A stretch of DNA of 64,000 bases, taken from Salminus brasiliensis. Lineage: Eukaryota > Chordata > Actinopteri > Characiformes > Bryconidae. The notes beneath the pieces were generated by a model. That model searched no databases and had not been told where the DNA came from. It saw nothing but the letters and a program-made list of their open reading frames with translations. Below are positions 37,905 to 49,993 of the stretch, in pieces. Position 1 is the first letter of the stretch. Each line of letters starts with the position of its first letter. The stretch is from contig NC_132899.1 in assembly GCF_030463535.1 (NCBI RefSeq), positions 15,719,490 through 15,783,489 of the forward strand, given 5' to 3'. The position numbers and the translations under genes are program-made.

Positions 37905-38806
37905 ACTCTCAACAAAGCTGCTTCAGAAGGTTCTTAGAGAGAACCACTTTTGTATTAGAGTTAGGTTAGAGTTAGAGTGGGTACTATTAAATGGGAAAAG
38001 AACCTTGAGGTGGCAGAAGTTACCGCAGACACACCCACTGAGTGGCAAAAAGACTGAGTGTCAGCGCTAGCGTTCAGTGTGAATGCCGCTAAAACACAAA
38101 ACAGGAAAGAGCTGCTGTGAGATTGACTGTACAAACAGATTCAACAGGAATTCAGAGCTCTGCTTTTACAGACTGCTGAAAGCTCAAGAAAAGAGAAACA
38201 AATGGATTGCTGCAATTCACGGAAACAACTGGAATCCAGGCACTGAACCACATGGGAGCTCACTGTCTGGTCATGCTTGGAAAACAGGTGGGAAAGACCA
38301 AGCCCACTGTAGTTGTGAATTTAGCAACATGCTAAGCCAGATTCAAAAAGGAAAGCAAGCAAACCTGGATAAACCAGTCTAGCAAATGTGCCTGAGAACA
38401 GTCGAAGACACCCCTAAGACCTTTCACTCATATTTGTGCTCTCAGATACGAGGTTTTATCCTCCAAGCGGGTGTGGTTTAACCTTCAGTTAGTTGGGTGT
38501 GCCTGGCTACACCATGATGTCCATGGACCATTGGTTCTTTGGTAATTTGGATGGACTGCTGTCAAATTCTATAGCCTTTGAGTAGATAATGGCTTGTTTC
38601 ATTCCCAGTTTGGCCACTTTAACTAATAAATGCAGCCATTTTGCTGCATTTTTGGCCACTAGGTCTGACTAAAGAGGGTGTATCCCAGCGGGAACGTGAC
38701 CTCAATGCTACTCTCTATTACAAACAAGTTCCTAATGGAACTTAAAGTGGTTCTTCTATGGCATTGCTCAAAGAACCCTTTGAAGCACCTTTATTTCTGA
38801 AGTGTG
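37905..38806 (+). mobile_element. DNA transposon with inverted ends and THAP-type frame
   Basis: The left end (gctgcttcagaaggttctta...gaaccacttt, 37915-37950) is matched by the inverted right end (aaagtggttcttctatggca...caaagaacccttt, 38744-38781, extending to about 38803). Between them lies a plus-strand THAP-like frame. THAP domains are typical of P-element and Kolobok transposases. The element is far too short to be autonomous. Confidence 0.6.
38083..38382 (+). pseudogene. Broken THAP zinc-finger frame of a transposon
   Basis: A 99-codon frame opens with GKSCCEIDCTNRFNRNSEL and continues with FYRLL, KRNKWIAAI and NNWNPG. This is the C-x2-4-C start, the invariant Trp and the Pro of a THAP domain. 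The second zinc-binding pair (Cys-x2-His) is lost where the frame turns into HGSSLSGHAW, probably by a frameshift. No transposase catalytic part follows before the stop. It is a relic inside the surrounding inverted-repeat element, not a host gene. Confidence 0.6.
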
Positions 38807-39033
38807 TGTTAATAGACATTAAAAGCAGCAACTGTAGGTCCAGCATAAACAAGCTGGAGTGAGTGCATATTGACATTTCTGAATGTTTAATGGCATGTCT
38901 TCAAAGAAGACCAGTAAATATGGTAAGCTAAATGGCCCAGATATAACAATCTTTATAATGTGAAATAAAGCAAATTTTCTTCCATTTGACATAGTCTACA
39001 ACATCTCAATTTGTCAGCCCGGATGGATACAGT

Positions 39034-40986
39034 TCATACACTTGTGACACGCTCGGTTTGTATGGCAGTGTGCTTGTCTGTTCCTCCTGCAGACACTTTA
39101 ATGTACTGGCAGTCTGGAGAGTGAATAGGTGCTGGTGCTGGCGATGACTCCTTTTTGGCAGTGTCACGGCGATCCAACCAATAGAAGGACACCAAAAGAA
39201 ACAAAGCTGAGGAGACCACTGTGATACTAGAGGCCAGGAACACGTATGTATACTCTCCAGTTCGATCGACTAGACTACCTGAAACATACAAACACAGACA
39301 TATACATCAGACATACACTTAATACCCCTCATAGCAGTGCCATTAATAAACACATTATGTAAGATGCCAGTTTATTAGATGCCAGCTGTATACTCTGTAG
39401 CAGTATAGTGTACCTGTTGATATGCACTGGCCATTAAAGTCACTCTACCCTGTCTATCAATGGAAGGGACCACTGTAAAAATAGCTCTGAGCAGATTTTA
39501 GATGGTGGTGAACTATTATCATTTATGATTTTAATAATAATTTCCATAATTTGTGTCAGCCAATCTGTAGCCCTTCTTCCTTGGTCATTTTCCGACCACA
39601 AAATCACTATTGGCTGGGTTTTATTGGTTGGTAGATTACTCTCAAAGATCCCAGATAAAAAAATAAAAACATTATTTTTTATAACATACTATAAAAACAC
39701 AAAAAGCAGGGTGCCTGTGGTGGTCCTACAGTGGGCTTTCCATTTAGCAGCAAAATATTGGCCTACAGTCTATAATTGTAACTGTAAATTATAAAGGTAA
39801 AAATGTAGGTATACTTCATAAAATGGCTAATTGGTGAAGGTGCAAGGTAGAGGGTTAATTGGTATATTATGAAACTCTAAAAATGATACCTACGTGGTAA
39901 GTGTATCTGATAAAATTGACAAAATAGCCAAGTGCAGCCACAAACTATGTGTACACTGTAAAAAATGAAAAAACAAAGGCAGGCGAACTCAAAATGATAA
40001 AGTAACTGATTACAGAGTGTTTAAGATGACAACTCCTAACTCCTAACTAACTTTTTAGTTCTGCATCCTAGTTTGATCAGCAATACAATTTAACCTGAGT
40101 TGACTCAAAAGCATGAGTAAATGTGCTGCAGCTCAGATGTTTAGTCTGTGCTCCTCCCCCTCAGTTTATTCCCATCTGTAGGTCAGAACTTTCCCTATTG
40201 CATGATGTTCCCAAACACAGAGATTTTCTTTGGCCTTTGGCTGAGCCCTTGCGTACAAACGTACAAAAAATTCTCTTCTGACACTTGAGCAGGCAGTCAG
40301 ACCGCTGCAGCACTAGAGAGCCGTGAAATTACACTTTTTTGTTATTTCTTAGACACTGAAACATACATGGTTTTATAGCTCATAGGTGGTGCAACTGTCC
40401 AACTGCATGCTTGTCCAGTGTCAGAAGATCATAAGATCAAATCCCATCAACACCAAGACCCTCCATGGTAAAGCATTTAAGTATAGGATGGCCCAAACTC
40501 TTTAGTGTGATAAGGTAAAGTTCAATTTTGGCTCAACTTCAACCATATTGTTGACCTTACTGAGATGCAGAACGAAAAAAAATGTAAGTTGGAGAACTTT
40601 TAACTATTAACTTTAAGACGCACACACACCCACTACAGCATTTATCCTGAAGTTCCTTCAACACAGTGGAATATGACTGCTTTTAGATAAAACATAGAAC
40701 TTTCATGAGCTCATGACTCATGAGCATAAAGTCCCACTACCTGACACTGCTTCAGTGCGGTAGAGGGACTTTATGTAGGCACTGGACAGTGTTGAGTTGC
40801 ATGGTTGACATTTCGAGTTGGCATGGTGCTTACGTGAGGGAGCCAGCTGCCCGGTCAATCTCAGCTGCCCCACAGAGAGAGCCTGAAGCCCTGGCACCAC
40901 CACCCCCTGCCCTCCAGGTTTTCTTTCACAATACAAGGAACATTCCATTCCCTTTTATTCCTTCCGTGGACATTTACATACACAGG

Positions 40987-41033
<47 letters not shown>

Positions 41034-44000
41034 ACATACACACATACACACACACTTAAACTGCAGATTTTTAGCAAAAGAATTCACTTAGAAGCACATG
41101 ACTAAAAGCGTGGGTGTGAAAATGAATTCTGCCATGTCCTTCTGCTGTGTCTCATGACGTCCGGTTTTTCAATGTTCTCCCATGACTGGTTTCTGTAGTA
41201 GTGGACAGATAATCACACAGATGCTTGCTGTGACCTGTTAGACAGGCTTTTGCACCCCCCATAAGTATGTCTACAGAGTAGTCACAAAAGAGTTGATTAA
41301 CAACGAGAATGAACAATGGTGGGCAACACAACACTACTCTGCTAAATCCTAAACCTCAACTCACTGCCTAATACTGAGCAAGTCCTCCTTTGCGCCACCA
41401 CAACAGCTCTGAGCACTGGAGGCATGGACTCCACAAGACTTCTGAAGTCGTTCTGTGGTATGTGGCACTAAGATGTTAGCAGCAGATCAAGTCCTGTAAG
41501 TTGTGAGGTGGGGCCTCCATGGATCGCATTAATAAGCTCTAGGTGTCCATGACCCTGTCGCTGGTTCACCAGTTGTCTGTCTTGGACTACTTTTGGTAGG
41601 TACTGACCACTTACGTACTGGGAAAACTCCACAAGACCTGCCTGATGTTTTAGAGATGTTTTGACCCAGTCGCCAAAGTGTCTCAGATCCTTACATTTGT
41701 CCATTTGTCTTGCTTTTAACCCATCACCTTCAAGAACTCACTGTTGGTACACCCGGTTGTAAATGTCTGGGTAAGAATCTGAATCTCTTGTATTTTTCTA
41801 ACATGTTTGGTCACACAGGCAATTCTTGATGCCTGTACACACACTCAATAGATTAACCAACTGAATAACAAAAGAGAATTCTGATAAATCTCTTCAGATT
41901 CAGCATCATTACAAACATCAGAGCTGATAAGATACATTTGACTTTGTACTTTATATTAATCCAAAATTAAATATCAAGAATAGTATAATTACCTAACCTG
42001 CCTCAGCCAATCAAATATAAGTGGTCAAAATAAAAAGTTTTGCCCTGTGAATAAAAAGAAACCTGTTTTTCTATGTTTTTCCTACAAAGACAGGACATTT
42101 GGGTCTTGAACAAGTATAAAAACAAACACATTATAACATTTAGAGTTCTTCTGTTACCTGCAAGGGGCGGCCCAATCAGCAGTGTGACGCTCTCCATGAT
42201 TGCCAGGAGACCAAGTGCAGAGAGGAAACGGTTCATATCCACTATGTCCATCAGCACAGTGAACAGCAGTGTGCCCACCACACTCATTGTCAGGCCATAA
42301 CACAGCATATAAATCAGCAGCACTGGGAACGTAGGCGCAATACAGCAGATATTGTTACTCAGTCCATTCAACAGAAGCGCTATGGAGAGCACGTATATAT
42401 GGCGGCCTTTGAACCAAGCCAGGTTAAAGAGCAGTCCAAAAGCTGGTCGCACAATAATGTTGACAAAGCCCAAGACGTTCAGCAGCAACGCAGCCTTGCT
42501 CTGGTCCATGCCGTTATCTGTGGCGTAAGGAATGAGGAAAATCAGCGGCACTACAAATCCCAGCATCATCCAAGTGACGCCCAGAGAGAAGACACGATAG
42601 CGTTGGTTATTGCAGAACTGGTCAAAGGCCATGTGGCGATGGAAACAAGATGCTAAACAATTCGTACCCTCTTTGCTTGTCACTGCAGAGCCATTGCTCA
42701 TCTGTTTGTGTGCTCTGGGTTTGCGTGGGCCCAGTGGCCTCATGACCGCCCCACAGACACAGCAGTTGAGTAGCACACCGCCTAGCACAAGAAAACTGCC
42801 TCTCCAGCCAAACTCTGTGTGTAGGTAGTTACTCAGTGTGGGCAATGTGGACAGGCCCAGAGCTGTGCCTGTGGAGGACATAGCATTGGCAAAGACACGA
42901 CGGCGTACAAAGTAATGGCCCAGGATAGTGACAGCAGGCTGGAAACTGAAACAAAATCCTAGACCTGTGGGGGACAAAAAAACAAACAAACTCAGCTGTA
43001 TGGTTAACTTTATCTGGTAAACATCACTTACATTTTTGGTTAATGAAGCAAATAAGGCAGATTTGTTTCAATTCTAGCAACTGGTGTGGTAAAACAAAGC
43101 CAAACCTTAAGAGTTTACAATTTTGAAAAACAAATTGAGAGAAAAAAAAAAAGGCTTTTGATATGACAGCGATATTCCTTTAATGTGGTATGTAATTTGG
43201 ATCAGTAGGGGTCACTGGGTTCATACTGACCTGTAATAACCCCTGCAGTGATGTAAAGTTCAACAATGGAATTTGTAAAGGCACTGGCCGCCATCCCCAA
43301 CCCGCTTAATACTCCTCCCATAATTACTGTTGCTCGACAACCAAATCGTTCCACTAACACACTGCACAATGGACCTGAGGAGGAAATGTTGAACGTTAGG
43401 GGGGGGAAATGCAGCACACCACTGAAACCACAGGGGTTTAGAATGAGGATTATACTAATCCAACAGCATTCTATAAATATCACTTTGGAACAATGTAATA
43501 GTTCTTCGACACAGTGTGAGATAACGGATAAGCATTATCTGACGTCACATACAGTAATTTGAGTGCTTTCAGTATTTAGATCCTGCTTAGTTGCTATTCA
43601 GCAAACTTTTTCCCACTCCCCATCTTCCTTACATTGCTTGAACTGTTTATTATACCAGGGAGATCTTAATGCACACATGGCGGCCACCACTCCTGCTTTA
43701 CATTCCAGAGGACTGTAGCTCCAAGGTAAAAGTACACTGTCGTTTCTGTTTAGATTGTATAAATCTTTCACCTTTCTGTAAATATTTCTGTGGGTAGGAA
43801 CATCATGAGTATCAACTAATGCAGCACATTCCTGTGTGTGCGATACAAATGGTGATTAAGTCATTCTTCCTACCAATAATTCCCTTTAGAAGACCTCAAA
43901 TGATTAGCTACACAATGTGTTAGCTGTGCTGCATCAAATGGTACAGACCAGTTGGAACAAATGCTATGGGACTATTTCAGCTAATTCATTATAACAACAA

Positions 44001-45826
44001 ACAGGGGTTCTCAGCCTTGTTACCACGACCCTGCATTTTTTGATGATTTAACAAAAGTATTAGAACTAGTCAAAGCGTCTTAGTCCAAATATCATAAACA
44101 GTGGAGTAAGCATTACACTGAACACTCTGTACCATTACGATGAGCTTATCACCAAAAAGCTCTGGGAAACTGGGCCCAGCTGAGTAATAATTCTTTCTTT
44201 GGCATTTTGGAAAGAACAACCTATTCTTCATTTAGTGATTATTTTTGACTTTCTAATAGAGGTTCTAATTTCATTATGAACCTTTTTATGTCTTTGTACA
44301 TTATCTGCACATAGGATTAGTACTGGATCTCTTTAGCATTTGACTTTGGCCACAGGCAAGGTTGAGTATTAATGAAATTCTTGTACCGGTGTTATGTAAT
44401 CAGGATACAAAAATTTGTAATGATGGAATTAGACTAAAGATACATTTTAAAAATATTGAAGCCTTCACAAATACTTTTCAGTTTCTTAAATAAGCTAAAA
44501 AGGCAGCAGTCCTTTACACTGCCCTGCTAGAAAAAACAGCACAAACCAGCAGTGCCGGTCGAAACTGTTTGTTCCAGCCAGGTTGAATGATGAAATGATT
44601 AATTAACCAATATAAAATAATTCATTTTTTACTTTAACCTTCCATTAAATAATTTTTTTTCCTCTTCCCCTGTGACGTCCAAGGGTATATATAATTTAAT
44701 GAGGCTGTAAGATTGTTTGACAGCTATACAAGATTGTTTGGTACACACAGGCTGGTTTCATGTGAATTTATACAGTTTTCTTTTTTCTTTAGTTGAATAT
44801 ATGGCTTTAACAAGTGGTCTGAAAGTAACAGAAGGTAATCAGATTGTGTTACTATTACGTTGCAATTACTTTTTAAACAGGTAATCAATAATAGAACCCT
44901 CCCAACCCGGAACATGGGTAAAGAAATAGTTTGAAATATCCTTTATCATAGAACACATATTAAATCTTCTGAAGGGCTTCCTCTGTATAAAGAGTCACCA
45001 TGATTAAGCAAATACTGGTGTTCATAAGAGTCCCTATAGTGCTCTCTCTCTCTCTTTTTCTCTCTCCAAGATTAATGTAATCTGGCATTTATGGGTCTTA
45101 TTAGGAACTGTACTGAAACACACACTGGCTGCAGTCTCTTGTTAGTGCATCTTTAAGAGCTACAGGATCAGTCTTGATAAGAAGAGCAGATGTGAAATAA
45201 CAACCACAGCTTCCTGTTCACAAGTGGAAGTCAGACAAAGACATATTTTTGCACTCTCTCATAAGATGTGTTGTCTTCCTTAGAACAGCAGAGATCTCGA
45301 AAAACTGACAGTGTTTTAAGATTGTGATTGTGTGTGTCTTCAGAAGGGCCTCTGTGTGGGCAATTTACTCACTCTCATAACTACACTGGGTACTACATTA
45401 GTTTCAAATTGAACCATTTATACTTAGTATTACTGCATTGTTGTTAGTGAATAATACTCATCACTGCATTTCCAAAATAACTCTCCTTCTGTAAAGTCAT
45501 TATCAGTGAGAGCAGTATAAATCTTTACCTCCAGCATGTAGTACTGCTGTCATTATAGATGGCACCCAAGATGTTACACTGTTGCTGGCATTGAACTGTT
45601 TCTGAAGATCTGTGTAAAAGATGCTCATGCAGGATGGGAAAGCCAAGGTCAGGGCCAGGACCACTATAGAAGCCACAAGAACCACCCAGCCCCAGCCCCC
45701 ATCTGGTGCACTATTGGCTAACGGCTGTGCTTGAGTCAATGGTGTTTCTGCTCCTCCTTTATCCCCGTCCTCCCCGTCTCGGTCACAGGACTCTGACGAC
45801 TGCTGCTGCTGCTGTTTTGTGGCCAT
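39034..45826 (-). CDS. slc16a5: Monocarboxylate transporter family member 6 (SLC16A5)
   Basis: Four coding exons, 45826-45529, 43374-43231, 42964-42158 and 39278-39034, join in phase to 497 aa (human about 505). It is a 12-helix plasma-membrane carrier of the SLC16 branch of the major facilitator superfamily. Visible: the family signature APDGGWGWVV in helix 1; YFVRRRVFANAMSSTG around helix 5; a hydrophilic loop at about 225-255; and a polar C-terminal tail. Assignment to MCT6 rests on FYTDLQKQFNASNSVTSW and GPLCSVLVERFGCR, close to human SLC16A5. As in human MCT6, the helix-1 lysine and helix-8 aspartate used by lactate carriers are replaced (FPSC; Asn316), while Arg320 stays. The start is the first ATG, followed by a Gln run. 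It neighbours kctd2, as in human 17q25. Confidence 0.92.
40992..41055. repeat. (CA)n microsatellite
   Basis: About 60 bases of CA repeat with occasional TA, in slc16a5 intron between exons 4 and 5. It produces spurious long frames on both strands. Confidence 0.9.
41370..41710 (-). pseudogene. Internally deleted Tc1-like transposase relic
   Basis: The minus strand carries a 78-codon frame. LRHFGDWVKTSLKHQAGL and NQRQGHGHLELI correspond to the DNA-binding half of a Tc1 transposase. The frame then jumps directly to GGPTSQLTGLDLLLTS, the C-terminal end. The catalytic core is absent. Same family as the pieces at 27563 and 34602. Located in the last intron of slc16a5. Confidence 0.7.
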
Positions 45827-46239
45827 GTCTGCTACCTGAGTTGAATCACCTGCCCTTCACTGCTGTAGCTGTCTGTCTGTGGGGTCCAAGACACTTTTGG
45901 TTGGCCTCAGAAGTGTTTTAAGGGCAGGTCTACACCCTTCCATGTATTCCATGTCACCCACAGACAACACCAAGAAGGGATCTCTGCAGAACAAAAAAAA
46001 AGTCTGTAATAATGATGTATGAGTATGAAGATAAATAGATAAATTGGTTACGATATTTTAGACTAGTTAGTTTAGACAGTTATTCACACTCACACATTTC
46101 TATTACAAACACGGGCCTTTGTGGAATCAAAAGAGGCTCCAATAACCATTTAAGGCACCTTATTATTTTAAAAGTGTACAAGCAACAAGTGCTACACTGC
46201 ATTAAACTAGTCTAAGCAGTAACGTGTGTGTAAATACAT

Positions 46240-46243
<4 letters not shown>

Positions 46244-46278
<35 letters not shown>

Positions 46279-46314
46279 CACACACACATACACACACACA
46301 CACACATACACACC
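46244..46314. repeat. (TA)n(CA)n compound microsatellite
   Basis: TA run followed by CA units with TA interruptions, in the 5' intron of slc16a5. Confidence 0.9.
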
Positions 46315-47443
46315 TATAACTATAAATTAGACCTAGAACACAAAGCATCACAAAAACACTAAACAAATGAAAACCACAGGCTACTTGTAATTTTAACATT
46401 TGGCAACTGGCCTTTTAACAACAACATGCAAATACAAATATGTAATGTTATGCCATGATAAATACATTTGAATTCCACAACTTTTCCACACAACTACAAA
46501 CATTAACATTTATTGCCCAGTCTCATGTACAAGCAGCCTGACATCTTTATGAGCATATCAGTCTTTTAGCTCATGTGACAGAGAATAAGGGTGAGGTATT
46601 TTAGCAGTTTGTAATATAAGCAGTTAATTTGTAATAGATTGCAAAGTCTTTGTCTTTACTGACAACTTGGAAATGGGTTTTTAATGTGTCAGCAGGGACA
46701 GGTCACCGCCCTTAATCTTTAAAGCAGCCTTCAGCCTACCCATTCAAATTTTCACAAATGTGGGAAAAACACTCCGGCAGTTTATATAATTAGAGCTTAG
46801 ATATAAGACACGTTATAAAATGATAATTAAAAAAAAAAAAAGGTCAGCTTCCAAGCAAAAGAAATTGTCACATTGTACAAATTATTTACTAAAAGCAAAG
46901 TGATTCCATTATTAAATTAGCAGCACACCTTAATCCCATTTAAATTTGTTGATTTATTTTTATAAAACACAAATATCAGACCAAATCAGTATCGGCTGAT
47001 ACTCAGCATTTAGATACTCAAACTGGAAGCTTGTATCAGTTGACCAGACTTTCTAGTTACAAGCAGACCGCCTAGCCTAATGGATCAGTTGCAACACTTG
47101 CACACACTTTATGAAAAAAGTAAGTCTATTTTTTGTGCTTACCCATTAACAGTTTTAAAATACTACTGCATATAACAGCTATTTTCATCAGAATATGACA
47201 TTTCAATCATTAAAAAATATATTTTATGTCTGCCCCAATGTTCCGGTCAACTCTGTTCCCACTGATTTGTTACTGTGGTATTGAGTGAATCCCTTCTGTG
47301 TGGAATCTAGTGATGGTGTCTAAATGGTGGAAGTGTCAACTCTCAACACTGTTACTATCAGCTCTTTAATTGAGTTATTGGTTTAAACATTTGACCAATA
47401 ACAGAGTTGACTGACCAAGCAAATAAAAAAACCCTACAATCTG

Positions 47444-47444
<1 letters not shown>

Positions 47445-47514
<70 letters not shown>
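47445..47514. repeat. (TA)n microsatellite
   Basis: Seventy bases of uninterrupted TA dinucleotide in the presumed first intron of slc16a5. Confidence 0.95.
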
Positions 47515-47517
<3 letters not shown>

Positions 47518-48255
47518 CTAGCCTTTTTAAATAGGTTTTTGACTAAGAAGTCAGTGTGGCAAAGCAGGACGACAGAGAATTTATGCATGTCTGAAGCAGA
47601 CGGCTCAAAATCATACTAAACATTTTCTACAAAATATAGCACACACTCCAATAAAACCAATAACCCTTCAGGAATTTTACCTAAAAGGTTCACTGTAAAA
47701 CTACAACCTACAATCTACAGAATCTTACTTAGTTATTTAAAGTCATCTTACTGTGGACTGTGGCAGGGAACACCTCTTTAACAGCTGGTAAAATTATTGA
47801 AGGAAAAGGTTCAGTGTTTCGTGTGTTTTGTGCTGAAACTAGCTGCCCAACTGTAGAGTACTTAGACGTTTATTACTTTTTAGCTACATTAATCTTGTAC
47901 CTAATGTAACTTAGAACTGATAGTACACACGGACGTCCATTACTCCTCAACCGCACAGCTTCATAGCTAACGCAACAGTCATGAAGATGAGGCATATGAA
48001 CAGACTTATATTATTATATTATATTATTATATATTATTATATAATATTATTATATTTACATTATCCTTGTACCAAAAACAGAGGCAAACTTTATATTATT
48101 TATAAATATATATTTTTTCTATTTTCCCCACTAGCGGCTGTTTCTTTGAAATCACTGTTAGAAGGGCATGAACCTGTAAACTGGTGTAAACTAAACTAAA
48201 ATATATCATACATACATCCTTATTCAAATCACTAACCTAGCCTGCCAGTTAACAG

Positions 48256-48256
<1 letters not shown>

Positions 48257-48297
<41 letters not shown>
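48257..48297. repeat. (CA)n microsatellite
   Basis: About 20 uninterrupted CA units in the presumed first intron of slc16a5. Confidence 0.95.
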
Positions 48298-48301
<4 letters not shown>

Positions 48302-48432
48302 CCACACAGGAAACTGAGGGTTGTTTACATATGCTGAATGGAAGAAGTCAAGTTCATCAGACGTCAGAAATGTGCTTGTGCCCTGCAGTCATTTGAAAAT
48401 GAAGCTGTCTAGACACAGACTTCACTACGTCA

Positions 48433-48466
48433 TAATAATAATAATAATTATAATAATAATAATATT
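48433..48466. repeat. (AAT)n microsatellite
   Basis: Trinucleotide run of AAT with one shift in the middle. Confidence 0.85.
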
Positions 48467-48705
48467 ACAAAACTGGCGCCGGGAGACTGGTATTATAAAA
48501 GGGGGGAGACAAACAGGCTACTTGTTGAAGTTGTGTTGCCTGTGCTTACTGGACAGTGTTATATCTGCACAGCAAAGACCCACAGAACTTCTTCAGCACG
48601 TGCTTGATGCGAGTTACACAATGACGAGAGCAAATGACAGACTTCCAGAAACAACAGTCGGCTAGACATACGCGTGCTGGACTCAAAACCTGCCACTGAA
48701 CAGAG

Positions 48706-48709
<4 letters not shown>

Positions 48710-48772
<63 letters not shown>
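48710..48772. repeat. (TA)n microsatellite
   Basis: About 31 uninterrupted TA units, roughly 90 bases from the predicted slc16a5 first exon. Confidence 0.95.
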
Positions 48773-48775
<3 letters not shown>

Positions 48776-48861
48776 AGTCTGCAAGGTATGGGCGCCGTGT
48801 TGCCTACAGCCTACTTCATACCCTCGTATTCGTAGCTGAGCCTCCTAAATGAGCAACCTAC

Positions 48862-48975
48862 CTTCAGCTGGTCGATATACGGACTTGCTTGGTCATCTTG
48901 TGCTACTGCTGTTGCTGCTGCTGCTGGGGCCGCGTTGGCCAACAGTGAAGAGGATCATGTTCTCCGTGTGGAGGG
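48862..48975 (-). other. slc16a5: Probable untranslated first exon of slc16a5
   Basis: On the minus strand a donor (gctgaag|gtaggt) sits at the left edge. The exon is GC-richer than its surroundings and includes a CAG/CTG-type run (gctgttgctgctgctgctgg on plus). The right limit and the promoter are estimates. Confidence 0.4.
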
Positions 48976-49224
48976 CGGGGCCACTCTACGCTCTGCAGAA
49001 ATGAGTAGGCAAATATTAGCCAATTAGGTCTGCTCCCAACCTGCCCACTGTTTACCCTCGTGCACAAAAGCCAGTCAATACGATCTGTGGAGGTAGGAGT
49101 AGGAATGCAGTGGCGGTTTCTTTAACGATGAAACCTAACCTTCCCACGTCCAACAGGGAGCAGATAAGGAAGTGCATTTGAGAGCATGTTCGGACAGCCT
49201 CTGTTCACATCAGTTACTCTGAAC

Positions 49225-49405
49225 TAGTGGTTTCCAGCTCTTATCCTGGTATTCTGCTACCTTGTGCATTTACAGGCATTAGATGCCCACTGAGTTCATG
49301 ATGAGGCTGATCATTATCTGGTGAGTGAGATCAGGTGGGATGGGGCAGGGAATAGTTGAAACTGTGCAGGGCAGTGGGCCCCCAGGACTGGAACTGAAAA
49401 CACTG
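49225..49405. mobile_element. hAT-type miniature element
   Basis: The left end agtggtttccagctcttatcctg is roughly inverted at the right end (caggactggaactgaaaacactg). The same CAGTGGTT end type occurs in the element in chad intron 2. Confidence 0.45.
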
Positions 49406-49484
49406 CTGTAAACTACAGGTTCCTGAACTCAGTTACCCATATTCAGGTTGATTTTCCATTTACACTGGTGACGGCATCCACATG

Positions 49485-49993
49485 CACTATATGTCCAAAT
49501 GTTTGTGGACATCCGTTCCAAGAAATGCATTTAGCTGTTTTTATCAAAGTTGTACCCATTGATAAAAAACAGATGTGTAAATACACTCTAACAGCTTCCA
49601 TAGTACATATAGAGAAGTCTTGCCAATAAAATAGGACTCTGGAGTAGATAAACCTGAACCTGTTGGCACCATGCCTAATGCCAGAGGTGGGCTAGAGGGA
49701 TATAAAGCCCCCCACCATTGAGCTGTGGAGCAGTGGAACTGTGTTCTCTGAAATGATGGAGCTCCATCCAGTACTTTTGGGATGAGTCAGGGAGTTGGGG
49801 ATGAGGTGGAGTTTGCTGGATGCAATCAAATCCTCACAGCACTGTTCCATCTATAAAAATCTATTGGAAAGCCTTCCCTGGACAGTAGGGACAGATACTC
49901 CAACAAAACCGGGATAAACGTTTTACTACTTTAGAGTAAGGAAGAAACAATGAATGAGCATGTGTCCCATTATTTTTGTCCTTTGAATGTAGC
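49485..49993 (+). mobile_element. Miniature element, family M copy B
   Basis: Begins cactatatgtccaaatgttt and ends in tgtcccattatttttgtcct-like text, which is an approximate inverted copy of the start. About 510 bases, no frame. It shares its body with the copies at 17295, 56203 and 61551. Confidence 0.75.

Larger units (their letters stand above)
45827..48861 (-). other. 5' leader and first intron region of slc16a5
   Basis: The exon with the start codon appears to reach up to 45983, where a ttctgcag acceptor is read on the minus strand. From there to 48861 is intron, rich in microsatellites and without convincing frames. Confidence 0.45.

Noticed and set aside
40381-40470. Possible second tRNA-derived SINE
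   Set aside because: A loose B-box-like word is present, but there is no convincing A box or tail at the right distance.
40720-41091. 123-codon plus-strand frame
   Set aside because: Half of it is translated CA microsatellite.
45706-45921. 71-codon plus-strand frame
   Set aside because: Antisense of the first coding exon of slc16a5.
47358-47619. Frames on both strands reading alternating Ile-Tyr
   Set aside because: Pure artefact of the 70-base TA repeat.
48321-48665. 114-codon plus-strand frame
   Set aside because: Includes a poly-isoleucine stretch from an AAT repeat and lies in the presumed first intron of slc16a5.
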